Assembly: GCF_002127325.2 (NCBI RefSeq)
Contig: NC_035436.2
Coordinates: forward strand, 123,104,771-123,168,770
DNA: 64,000 nt
Direction of reading: 5' to 3'
Origin: Helianthus annuus
Taxonomy: Eukaryota; Streptophyta; Magnoliopsida; Asterales; Asteraceae
The notes below the pieces were generated by a model. It ran no database searches and was not told the DNA's origin. It saw nothing but the letters and a program-made list of their open reading frames with translations. Both the position numbers and the translations under genes were made by a program. How positions within the stretch are numbered: the stretch's first letter is position 1; every line of letters starts with the position of its first letter. Shown piece by piece: positions 12,638-23,306 of the stretch.

Positions 12638-13081
12638 TGTAGGACCGTGTGACGACCCGAACGAGTCTTTCAGAGAAGTTTTCGTCAATTACAGGTGCGG
12701 AAAACAAGTAATTAACGTAGGAATAGCTAGCAAATCACTTTAAACACCCTTTTGCATAGGAATATAACAGTTTACAGTCCAATCTCGATCCGGCAGCACT
12801 TCGGTACGAGTTTCTCGATCGTTACAAATGATTCGCTCAAAGACCTATATATAGGGACTGTAGGTTCGCTCCTAGGAACAAGTCCGTATAAGCGGACCTC
12901 CAATGTTCACATAAGCGAACCACATTGTTGACATATAAGCGGACCTGCTATGTGTCATATGAGCGAATCTATCTCTAAACTCCTATACAATATCCTATTT
13001 TCTCGTAACTCGTGCCCTGATCTAACACTCTAAGACTATGACTCGATCCAAGATGAAGTCAACAGATGAAATGCACCAACA
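12638..13081 (-). repeat. A 5' LTR
   Basis: 444 bp, about 98.6% identical to 5776-6219. The right end is followed by the target duplication acaac at 13082-13086. It contains five copies of the RAGCGRAYCT motif and the TATATATA promoter core. Confidence 0.92.
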
Positions 13082-13086
13082 ACAAC

Positions 13087-14563
13087 ATCGCCTTTCATCC
13101 TAGGCCACCAATAATATTCCTTAAGATCCTGGTACATCTTATCCGCTCCTGGATGGATAGAGTACCGTGACTTGTGAGCTTCATCAAAAATAACCTTTCT
13201 CAAACCACCAAACAGAGGAACCCAAATCCGTCTCATGAAACATAACGTTCCTTCCTCGTTTGGTTCTAATTGCTTCTCCATCTCACGGAGATATTCCTCT
13301 TCGAAGCTTCTTTCTTTAAGAGCTTCTTTCTGTGCGGCACGAATGCACAAGGAAAGATCCGTCTGGATAATCATCTCTAAAGCCCTAACCCTTATGGGCT
13401 TGATCCTTTCTTTTCGAATTAGGGCATTGGCGACCACATTCGCCTTCCCTGGATGATACTTGATCTCATAGTCGTAATCGTTCAATAATTCGACCCAGCG
13501 TCTTTGTCTCATATTTAGCTCCTTCTGGTTGAATATGTGTTGTAGACTCTTATGATCCGTGAAGATTGTACACTTTGTACCATATAAATAATGTCTCCAA
13601 ATCTTCAATGCGAATACCACTGCGCCTAGCTCCAAGTCATGCATGGTATAATTCTTTTCATGAACTTTCAATTGGCGCGATGCGTATGCTATAACTTTCT
13701 GGCGTTGCATCAACACGCAACCCAAACCTTGACGCGAGATCGGCGCATTGCAAAGCTTGTCTTTCAATAACTGGAATGCTTCTTCTTGTTTGATTCCCCA
13801 ATCAAACTTCTTATCCTTATGCGTGAGGAAGGTCAAGGGTTGAGCGATTTTTGAGAAATCCTCGATAAACCTTTGATAGTACCCGGCCAAACCTAAGAAT
13901 TGTCGAATCTCAGTTGGCATCTTTGGAGTCTCCCAATTCTTTATCGCTTCGATCTTTGTGGGATCCACGTGGATTCCATCCCCATTAACCACGTGTCCAA
14001 GAAATTGGACTTCGCGTAACCAAAATTCGCACTTCGAGAATTTGGCATACAACTTTTCCTTTTTCAGCAACTCCAAAATAGCTCTTAAATGTTGTTCGTG
14101 TTCAGCCTTTGTCTTTGAATAGATCAAAATATCGTCTATAAATGCGATTACAAACTTATCCAAGTATGGCTTGCAGACTCGGTTCATTAGGTCCATGAAA
14201 ACTGCAGGTGCATTCGTCAACCCAAACGGCAAAACTAGGAACTCGTAATGTCCATAGCGAGTCCTAAAAGCGGTTTTCAGGATACTTTCCTCTTGTATCC
14301 TTAGTTGGTGATATCCAGATCGAAGATCGATCTTTGAATAAAAGCTTGAGCCTTGCAACTGGTCAAATAGATCATCGATCCTTGGCAGAGGATACCTATT
14401 CTTGATAGTCAACTTGTTCAACTCCCGGTAGTCAATACACATACGAAAACTACCGTCCTTCTTCTTGACAAACAGAACTGGAGCTCCCCAAGGTGAGAAG
14501 CTTGGTCGGATGAATCCCTTGTCTAGCAACTCTTGAAGTTGTGTTGACAATTCCTACATTTCT
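13087..14563 (-). pseudogene. G1 reverse transcriptase, RNase H and start of integrase
   Basis: Gypsy pol segment. The reverse transcriptase copies element RNA into cDNA. Visible are [16 protein letters not shown], the DYRELN motif, [17 protein letters not shown] and the catalytic box as FIDDILIYS. The connection and RNase H follow, with [11 protein letters not shown]. RNase H is defective: after KLCNAPI the sequence jumps directly to [11 protein letters not shown], removing about 20 residues that normally carry the first catalytic Asp, and the usual VADALSRK is VANALIRK. The two His of the integrase zinc site are present at the 3' end ([11 protein letters not shown]) before A cuts in. A TAG at 14554-14556 precedes this part. 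Removing A keeps the frame with 5775, and removing N keeps it with 20564. Confidence 0.92.
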
Positions 14564-17008
14564 TGTCACACCCCAACCGATGGCGGAAACATCGGGATGA
14601 GACGAACAAATTGCTCAAAACAACATAACACTATCGTGACAATATGAATTAAATCATTTTATTAAAACTAAAGAACAATACATTATCTCAACATGATTAA
14701 ATCATAAATCATCTGTCCACCATAGTTTATTTTCTAGGTGAGTTTCTAGTCCACCCTAACTTGGTTATTGAATCTTGTACTTTCAACCTGCAATATGTAT
14801 TAAAATAATGTCAACAAAAACATGTTGGCGAGTATACAAGTTTTCATACATAGTAAATACATGTTTAAAATGTTTACTCAATTCCAAATGTGAAATACCA
14901 TACCATATTGACAGTATATACTCGAAACGATGTTACTCTATGTGCCCAAACCAAAGTTTAACGCAATTAAAGTGTACCCAAACGAGTTTGAGTAGGTTGA
15001 CATAGTTTAACCTAACAATACCTGCTCGTAGAACAGGAGGGGCGTTTCTCAACCTATAGCGCTACCATTGTTAGGGGAGGCTTGTACGAAGTTAATGAAC
15101 ACATAGTCATTAGGTGTTTACAGTAGCATAACATGTCTAACATGAATAGAGTGTGTCACATAGAATATGGAATGAGTGTGCATAAAATGTTTAATGTGTT
15201 GTGATGTTTGATATGTAATACATATTGCACCCAAAAGTGGAAAATAGAAAATGGGTCATGTATACTCACATTGATTGCATTGCGATTTCTTGTAAAAGCG
15301 CACGAGTAAAGATTGGAAAATCCAAGAGAACGAATGATTATCCTAGATAATTAAAACGTCACGTAACGAACACGTTATTATTTGTAGGTTAAATAAGATT
15401 CCTAATATTTGTGGTTATCGATTATGGATTATAAAAAGAAAAGATTGAGATAAAATTATTAATAAATGTTTTATATAAAGAAAAGAAAAAAAAAGAAATA
15501 AATATTTGATTTTTATATTTTAAACCGAAACATATATAAGCTTGATTTATAACATGTCATTTGATAATAAAACATTTAAACATGTTTGTTTGTAAAAGAA
15601 ACCTTTTAAATAACTATCCAAACTTCAGGGACTATAGTTGTAGAAATCCCAAAACTTTAACACATTTAATTCTCACAGTCATCTTTTTCGTTTAACAAGA
15701 TTGTGTTCTTATTTCAATTTAAAGCACATATAGGTTGATCATTTTTCTCTTATATATATATAAACACATACTTAAACTGTGACACTTGTTTCATACGTTA
15801 TTGTCGATTTAGAAGTTCTTAAACATTGAAAATATATAGTATCTCAACAGTGGGTCGAAAAGAAAAGAAACAAAGGATTAAAGAAATGTATACCGAAAAG
15901 ATAAGGTTTACGAGTCGAGTTCCGTGGTGGTTGTTTCCGATGCAAACTCCGGTTACCGGCAAAAGGCTTGGGACTCCGGCGAAACTCCGGTTGTCTTCTC
16001 CGAGGACGTCGGACTCCTCCGGTGTTAAAAATCAAAGTTAGTATACTCTACTAGTGGACTAAATCGAGGGAACAAGAAAATTAAGAAAGTATACCAAACA
16101 AAAGGATGTCGTGAGTTCCGACGTAGCGACTTCGGCGAGAATTCGAGTTCTAGCGACGTCTCCGATGTTGCGAGCTCCCACTCCGGTTGTCTCTCGCAAG
16201 GTCTCGTAACTCTCCGATGAATGTGACCCTGTTCGAATAAGAGTAGAGGGGGTTTGTGGGTGTCGAGTTGAAAGGGAGGTGTGAACGATGTGAATTGGAG
16301 TGGAGGAATTCGATATTTATAGGTGTTTAGGAAGATCTCGTAAAGTATGGAAACGCGGAATTCTGGTCCACTCCGATCAATCAGCGAAAATGAGAAAGGA
16401 AACAGTGTAATTGATGGACAATCCCACAAATCTGGATGCCTGAAAGAAAGGAAAGGAACAGCTAATTGTTTCATGTTTCTTCGCTGTAAGGGCTGTGGCG
16501 GCAAAAGTGTTTAAAAAGGAAGCTCCGATGATAGCGCGTATAAGACAAATGAGTACTGAAGTCTTGCAGGAAATCATAAAGTGGTGCAGTGGTTTGAGAC
16601 TCGTTCGTTTTACGCGTAGACCCGGGTTCGATCCCTGGGTTCTATAAGTTTTTCAATCTTTATTCTTTTTTTATTTAAAAGGTTACAATAAGACCCCCTT
16701 GACTTACAAAGCTTTAATTAATTAACAATATTAACTTGATTTAAGTTAAGTAACTTAGTTAGTTTGTATAACCTCAACTAACTTTAAAACTTAACAAGTC
16801 TAACTAGATTATTGTTATAAAAATAAAACTTTAATTTTTAAATTTAATTAATTTAATTTATTAGGATAATAAATAAATAACCATATTAATAAAAAAAAAT
16901 CTTTTGACGGTTATTTAATTCGCGAAAAATATACGAGCTTCAAGGGTTAGGATCCAAAATTCAGAACGGGTCGGATTTTGGAACGGGTTGATTTTGACGG
17001 GGGTTACA
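14564..17008 (-). repeat. N 3' LTR
   Basis: 2445-bp LTR, TGTCACACCCC to GGGGGTTACA on the plus strand. In sense, a TATA box CCTATAAATA lies near 16312-16321. An antisense tRNA-like module lies at 16581-16645. A 159-codon sense ORF (16504-16025) is kept in both LTRs, but it starts just upstream of the TATA region, has no recognisable domain and is probably chance. Confidence 0.92.
16581..16645 (+). ncRNA. tRNA-like Pol III promoter module in N 3' LTR
   Basis: The plus strand, antisense to the LTR, contains an A-box-like GTGGTGCAGTGGTTTGAGAC and a consensus B box GGGTTCGATCCC inside a T-arm that can form a 5-bp stem. Within about 20 bases a long T run follows, as in a Pol III terminator. A full cloverleaf is not evident, so it is more likely a SINE-head or tRNA-derived relic than a working tRNA gene. 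Confidence 0.5.
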
Positions 17009-18017
17009 GTCTCCCCTACTTTAGGAGATTTCGTCCTCGAAATCTAAGAGAAGCCTTTTAAAGATTTAAATGAAAGAATAGATGAGAATTGATCATAATG
17101 ATTTTTTTGAGAAGAATTATTTCCATGAATGCGTCACATAGTATATATTGTTTCAAATGGTTTCACATAGCATATAGTTTTCCAAATAATTCCACATAGT
17201 GTAACATGAATTATTCACATAGAGTAACATGTATAATGAAAGCGTAATAAATTTAGTTTGTTCATGAAAGAGTATCATTAATCATTTTAGATTGCGACAA
17301 TAGTGCGAAATGTGTCTCCTAGCTAGAAGTGAATGAAACGCTCAAACGTAAAACACATAATAATTGAGATAACATAAAAGAGATTTAACGTAAAACATGG
17401 ATTGTCACGGAACGTAACATACGACAATTCCAAAGTGAATCGAAGTCCTTTTCGAATTAAGGAAACGTGCTTTGGCCTAATGGACAAATACTCTCATCGA
17501 GGAGCGACTAACGATATTTGTCCTTCCAGTTACTACACGTCCTTAATCGATTGGGAAAATCGAAAGTTTGGCGAGAATGAAAATCGAGGAGTGGGACTAG
17601 TTAAACAAGATGCGAGTATCACCTCTAACTTGATAACATCGTACCCTAATGTGGTTGGTACTTATCAAAAGATAAGGGTCCACTAGAATATGAAATGGAA
17701 AACTCCCTTCAAGGTTTGGATATCACTCCTAACTTGAGGGTAGATTTCGTGCAAAAATCAAAGTATAGTTGAGTGAAAGTCATCACCAAGTGTGGGAATC
17801 ACCCCTATCTTGATGAATCGTTTCGATTGTGTTACATGAGTGTCTTCAAAGCCTCCAAGTGTATTGTGTTAGCCTTAGGAAAGGCATGTATATTAAAAGT
17901 CCAAGAAAGTAGAGGATAGCAAAGAAGATAGAAAGGAAGTTGTTTTAAGCAACACATAGTGAATAAGCTCCTAAACTATAGACTAGGCAAGGCATTCCTA
18001 TTTCCCTATAGTTATGG

Positions 18018-18042
18018 CTCTGATACCAATCTGGTATCAGAG
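18018..18042. repeat. Primer-site palindrome in N leader
   Basis: CTCTGATACCA, atc, TGGTATCAGAG forms a perfect 11-bp inverted repeat of the tRNA-Met primer sequence with a 3-nt spacer. The same structure is found at 34585-34609 in H. Confidence 0.85.
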
Positions 18043-18100
18043 TACTCCTACTATAGGCTAGGCAAAAGTAAGGCAATCCTACCAAATTCCCTATAGTTAT

Positions 18101-18113
18101 GGCTCTGATACCA
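18101..18113 (-). promoter_or_regulatory. N primer binding site (tRNA-iMet)
   Basis: Sense TGGTATCAGAGCC lies three bases from the 5' LTR end at 18117. An extra copy is at 18016-18028. Confidence 0.9.
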
Positions 18114-18116
18114 ATC

Positions 18117-20558
18117 TGTCACACCCCAACCGATGGCGGAAACATCGGGATGAGACGAACAAATTGCTCAAAACAACATAACACTATCGTGACAATATGA
18201 ATTAAATCATTTTATTAAAACTAAAGAACAATACATTATCTCAACATGATTAAATCATAAATCATCTGTCCACCATAGTTTATTTTCTAGGTGAGTTTCT
18301 AGTCCACCCTAACTTGGTTCTTGAATCTTGTACTTTCAACCTGCAATATGTATTAAAATAATGTCAACAAAAACATGTTGGCGAGTATACAAGTTTTCAT
18401 ACATAGTAAATACATGTTTAAAATGTTTACTCAATTCCAAATGTGAAAAACCATACCATATTGACAGTATATACTCGAAACGATGTTACTCTATGTGCCC
18501 AAACCAAAGTTTAACGCAATTAAAGTGTACCCAAACGAGTTTGAGTAGGTTGACATAGTTTAACCTAACAATACCTGCTCGTAGAACAGGAGGGGCGTTT
18601 CTCAACCTATAGCGCTACCATTGTTAGGGGAGGCTTGTACGAAGTTAATGAACACATAGTCATTAGGTGTTTACAGTAGCATAACATGTCTAACATGAAT
18701 AGAGTGTGTCACATAGAATATGGAATGAGTGTGCATAAAATGTTTAATGTGTTGTGATGTTTGATATGTAATACATATTGCACCCAAAAGTGGAAAATAG
18801 AAAATGGGTCATGTATACTCACATTGATTGCGTTGCGATTTCTTGTAAAAGCGCACGAGTAAAGATTGGAAAATCCAAGAGAACGAATGATTATCCTAGA
18901 TAATTAAAACGTCACGTAACGAACACGTTATTATTTGTAGGTTAAATAAGATTCCTAATATTTGTGGTTATCGATTATGGATTATAAAAAGAAAAGATTG
19001 AGATAAAATTATTAATAAATGTTTTATATAAAGAAAAGAAAAAAAAGAAATAAATATTTGATTTCTATATTTTAAACCGAAACATATATAAGCTTGATTT
19101 ATAACATGTCATTTGATAATAAAACATTTAAACATGTTTGTTTGTAAAAGAAACCTTTTAAATAACTATCCAAACTTCAGGGACTATAGTTGTAGAAATC
19201 CCAAAACTTTAACACATTTAATTCTCACAGTCATCTTTTTCGTTTAACAAGATTGTGTTCTTATTTCAATTTAAAGCACATATAGGTTGATCATTTTTCT
19301 CTTATATATATATAAACACATACTTAAACTGTGACACTTGTTTCATACGTTATTGTCGATTTAGAAGTTCTTAAACATTGAAAACATATAGTATCTCAAC
19401 AGTGGGTCGAAAAGAAAAGAAACAAAGGATTAAAGAAATGTATACCGAAAAGATAAGGTTTACGAGTCAAGTTCCGTGGTGGTTGTTTCCGATGCAAACT
19501 TTGGTTACCGGCGAAAGGCTTGGGACTCCGGCGAAACTCCGGTTGTCTTCTCCGAGGACGTCGGACTCCTCCGGTGTTAAAAATCAAAGTTAGTATACTC
19601 TACTAGTGGACTAAATCGAGGGAACAAGAAAATTAAGAAATTATACCAAACAAAAGGATGTCGTGAGTTCCGACGTAGCGACTTCGGCGAGAATTCGAGT
19701 TCTAGCGACGTCTCCGATGTTGCGAGCTCCCACTCCGGTTGTCTCTCGCAAGGTCTCGTAACTCTCCGATGAATGTGACCCTGTTCGAATGAGAGTAGAG
19801 GGGGTTTGTGGGTGTCGAGTTGAAAGGGAGGTGTGAACGATGTGAATTGGAGTGGAGGAATTCGATATTTATAGGTGTTTAGGAAGATCTCGTAAAGTAT
19901 GGAAACGCGGAATTCTGGTCCACTCCGATCAATCAGCGAAAATGAGAAAGGAAACAGTGTAATTGATGGACAATCCCACAAATCTGGATGCCTGAAAGAA
20001 AGGAAAGGAACAACTAATTGTTTCATGTTTCTTCGCTGTAAGGGCTGTGGCGGCAAAAGTGTTTAAAAAGGAAGCTCCGATGATAGCGCGTATAAGACAA
20101 ATGAGTACTGAAGTCTTGTAGGAAATCATAAAGTGGTGCAGTGGTTTGAGACTCGTTCGTTTTACGCGTAGACCCGGGTTCGATCCCTGGGTTCTATAAG
20201 TTTTACAATCTTTATTTTTTTTATTTAAAAGGTTACAATAAGACCCCCTTGACTTACAAAGCTTTAATTAATTAACAATATTAACTTGATTTAAGTTAAG
20301 TAACTTAGTTAGTTTGTATAACCTCAACTAACTTTAAAACTTAACAAGTCTAACTAGATTATTGTTATAAAAATAAAACTTTAATTTTTAAATTTAATTA
20401 ATTTAATTTATTAGGATAATAAATAAATAACCATATTAATAAAAAAAAATCTTTTGACGGTTATTTAATTCGCGAAAAATATCCGAGCTTCAAGGGTTAG
20501 GATCCAAAATTCAGAACGGGTCGGATTTTGGAACGGGTTGATTTTGACGGGGGTTACA
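18117..20558 (-). repeat. N 5' LTR
   Basis: 2442 bp, about 99% identical to 14564-17008, ending in GGGGGTTACA with tttct beyond it. It holds the second tRNA-like module at 20133-20197. Confidence 0.92.
20133..20197 (+). ncRNA. tRNA-like Pol III promoter module in N 5' LTR
   Basis: Same A-box-like and B-box (GGGTTCGATCCC) module as at 16581-16645, antisense to the LTR and followed by a T run near 20213. Confidence 0.5.
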
Positions 20559-20563
20559 TTTCT

Positions 20564-21565
20564 GAAGGTGCAAGTCGATAAGGTGCCTTAGCCACAGGCG
20601 TGACGCCTGGAACTAAGTCGATGTGGAACTCCACTTGCCTTTGGGGTGGCAATCTTGGCAAGTCCTCTGGAAAGACTTCAGGATACTCCTTCACGACAGG
20701 GATGTCTTCGATCTTCGGCTCGGCAGCTTCTTTATCCACGATGTGTGCCAAAAAGGCAACACATCCCTTCTGTAAACACTTTCGAGCTTTCAGACAACTG
20801 ATGATTTTCAAAGGCGTATCACGCTTTTTTCCGTGAACCACGATCGTTTCTCCATCTTCTGTTGGGATGCGAATGATCTTTTCGTGACAAATAACCTCAG
20901 CCTTGTTGCTCGACAACCAATCCATTCCTACTACCACATCAAAGCTTCCCAACTTGACCGGTAGTAGATCCAAAGCGAACTCACATTCTCCCAACTCGAT
21001 TACACAACCTCTGACAACTTCATTTGCTTCAACTAGCTTTCCATTAGCCAGTTCAATTGAGTACGGGATATCTAATTTACTAGCAGTTAACCCAAGCATT
21101 CTCTTAAATTTTAACGACATGAAGCTATAGTCGGCACCAGTATCAAACAAAACAGATGCAAAGCGTTGGTTTATAGGGAACGTACCAGTGATAACATTCG
21201 GATCCTGGCGCGCTTCCCTTGCTCCGATGTTAAAGACTCTTCCCCGTGCTTGGTTCAATTTTGGACATTCCCTCTTAAAGTGCCCAATATCTCCACAATT
21301 AAAACAGCCCAGTCTCTGACCATTACCACCTCCGTTCCCATCTTGAGCATTGTTTTGGTTGCGATTCCCATTACCAGCTTGATTCGCAACGTTTCCTCGG
21401 TTTCCATTTCCGCCATTATTCCCTTGCAGACGATTTGCATTACCACCACGGTTGTTGTTCCTATTACCAAAACCTCCTTGGCCTCCCCGGCCAGCACTAA
21501 CCCAACAAGTATCCTTCAAGTGGCCGACTTTCCCACAAGCTTCACATGTTTTTCGTCCACACCGG
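20564..21565 (-). pseudogene. G1 gag C-terminus and protease
   Basis: Contains the CCHC knuckle CEACGKVGHLKDTC near 21520-21560, a Gly/Asn-rich linker and a second knuckle CFNCGDIGHFKREC. The aspartic protease follows with its active site in LFDTGADYSF, then a connector leading into LAPSEM at the reverse transcriptase start. The protease would process the gypsy polyprotein inside particles. This part is open throughout, but it is cut on the left by N and on the right by G2 (target duplication accgg at 21561-21565). The reading frame continues into 35699 when G2 is removed. Confidence 0.92.
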
Positions 21566-22804
21566 TGTCACACCCCGGCCGTATATAACATGCAACCGCG
21601 GCGGAAACACCGGGGAGTGTTGGGACAGAATTAATTGTTTCACAACTATGGCATACAAAATTATATTTTATTTATTAAACACGAGTGTTACATTGTTTCA
21701 AAACAGGAAATAAATTGTTCAGAACATATTCAAACTAAGTCTATCTTCTTTTTATGTCTCTAAGGCACAGGTCCGCCCTAGTGTCACAATCATCATCCTA
21801 AGCGACAGCTCCTGAAAACACATGTGAAAGTAGGTACGTCAGCATAAAAATGCCTGTGAGATACATAGGTTTTGTGAAAATGGGATTCATGACTTGAGTT
21901 TAAAGAAAACGTTTAATAAAAGTCAGTCATGAACCTTGTAAATTGTTTTGTCTTGTAAATCATTTGAAAAATGATAAAACCAGATGATATGTATAGATGA
22001 ATGTAAGGTTAAACGAATAACCAAGTAAAATGAGTTAAATAAGATAAGTTGTTGGTAAAAATAATGTCTTGTGAAGAATATATTATTTGTGTAAAATGTA
22101 ATATGTCTAAACTGAAATGATTTAGATAACACAACGATATGTAATATTTTACAAACACTTATATATAGGAAGTACCAGCGGCGTATCCACCATGTTTGTA
22201 TCGTATTACACTCGTTTCGTTACTCAAATCGTTTACCCAAACCAACCACCATGTAAATTGTTCATGTATAAATCAATTGTCAAGTGTTATTGTGTAGACC
22301 ACATCGAAATGTCTATGTTCAATGTAAACCACCAAATATGTATATCAATGTCAAAATGTTTATGTTTAATGTAGATCATGTAATGTGTACCCAAAATATA
22401 TAATGTATGGTAAGTGAAATGTATCAACTAAACCGTATGTAAAATGCACAAAAAACAAGGTATTAAAGTAAAACATGGTTTAAATCAACGTTATGTTTTG
22501 TGGAACAAATGCATGCTATATTGATACAAACATTTTTGCGGTATTGTGAAAATGCATATATCCAAGCCTTGAGACTGTGGCGATAAACCCTTAAACAAAT
22601 TAAAGGTTTATCTAAGTTATGTGTATCGAATTCGGTCATTCCTTTCATCCAAACCAACCTAGGATGTCCGAAACGGGAGTTGTCAATTCCTATGGTACCA
22701 CTACCTACTAACGGGCGGCATGATCGGTGTTAATGAATGTACATTGTATAATTTAAACAAACCAAATGTCATACCAAAATGTAGGCATGTGATTGAATAA
22801 TTGT
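21566..22804 (-). repeat. G2 3' LTR, distal part (sense 3' end)
   Basis: First 1239 bp on the plus strand of the G2 left LTR, interrupted at 22804 by element C (duplication attgt at 22800-22804). It contains the TATA hairpin at 22140-22210. Confidence 0.9.
22140..22210 (-). promoter_or_regulatory. TATA hairpin, G2 LTR copy
   Basis: Arms 22150-22157 and 22193-22200 pair over 8 bp. After a 3x3 internal loop, 22140-22146 and 22204-22210 pair over a further 7 bp. The 35-nt loop (22158-22192) carries, in LTR sense, CCTATATATAAG. The loop is the same in three other places in the window while the arms differ and remain complementary. Confidence 0.8.
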
Positions 22805-23293
22805 TGTAGGTCCCCTTGATGTGTATGGATCTTCACAGAATCGTCTTTCCAATCAAGAGTGCGGAATCCTCTTGATCAGAATAAGCAGAAAACGTGTAGA
22901 AAACAGAAACAGCAATTCCAATCAAACCGGGTTTCTATTGATTATCAAACTTTCGTATTACAATCAATCTAAACCCTAACCAACACAATTTCGTCCAAGA
23001 CCTAGTCCCTCACGAAATTGCTCTCTCAAACACTGTTTTGGCTGATTAACCTAAACCCTAATGTCTAACCTTGTTTATATAACACAAGGTTTACAAGTGG
23101 GCTAGGTCAAGACTCTTGGGCTGCGAATTGGACAGGCCCAATTCGCCCCCATCACCCAATTCCTTGGGTGTAGTTAGCCCAAACTCTATAATCTCACTAT
23201 TACAAAGCTAAACCCGCTAACTGTTTATCGTTTAACTAATTACAAGATATCCAAAGACCAAATCTAAGCTGTTGTCACAAACATGCACCAACA
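22805..23293 (-). repeat. C 3' LTR
   Basis: 489 bp, TGTAGGTCCC to CACCAACA on the plus strand. Sense TTATATAAAC near 23074-23083 is the likely TATA box. The adjacent purine tract at 23294-23306 reads GTCAAGGGGGAGTT in sense (including the base at the LTR edge). Confidence 0.93.
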
Positions 23294-23306
23294 AACTCCC
23301 CCTTGA

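Larger units (their letters stand above)
5776..13081 (-). mobile_element. A: copia-type Gag-only LTR retrotransposon
   Basis: Complete minus-strand element of 7306 bp bounded by 444-bp LTRs starting TGTAGGACCG and ending CACCAACA on the plus strand. The LTRs differ at about 6 positions. The target duplication is acaac at 5771-5775 and 13082-13086. Sense order is 5' LTR, tRNA-Met primer site, leader with motif array, broken Gag ORF, about 1.9 kb of noncoding DNA, polypurine tract and 3' LTR. I see no protease, integrase, reverse transcriptase or RNase H motif in the 6.4-kb interior, so it is non-autonomous. It shares its layout and its 3' noncoding block with element B. Confidence 0.9.
17009..18116 (-). 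other. N internal region, no gag or pol
   Basis: 1.1 kb between the LTRs. In sense the end next to the 3' LTR reads AGTAGGGGAGAC, a polypurine tract. A 94-codon plus-strand ORF at 17402-17686 has no recognisable domain. The region near the 5' LTR is duplicated: the segment ctatagttatggctctgata followed by cca occurs at about 18006 and again at 18091, giving two primer-site sequences. Confidence 0.7.
14564..20558 (-). mobile_element. N: non-autonomous LTR element, long LTRs, 1.1-kb interior
   Basis: 5995-bp minus-strand element inserted in G1 pol with target duplication tttct (14559-14563, 20559-20563). LTRs of 2445 and 2442 bp flank only 1108 bp of internal DNA. The interior has a primer site and a polypurine tract but no gag or pol. 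By eye the two LTRs differ at roughly 20 positions. The LTR is homologous to the plus-oriented LTR H at 31982. Confidence 0.9.

Noticed and set aside
16025..16504. 159-codon ORF kept in both N LTRs
   Set aside because: It overlaps the TATA region and includes untranscribed sequence, has no domain, and is conserved only because the LTRs are about 99% identical.
17402..17686. 94-codon ORF in N interior
   Set aside because: The only sizeable ORF there, but antisense to the element, with no domain and no second copy to test. Not called as a gene.
20903..21588. Plus-strand ORFs opposite G1 gag/protease
   Set aside because: They are complementary to clear zinc-knuckle and protease coding sequence.
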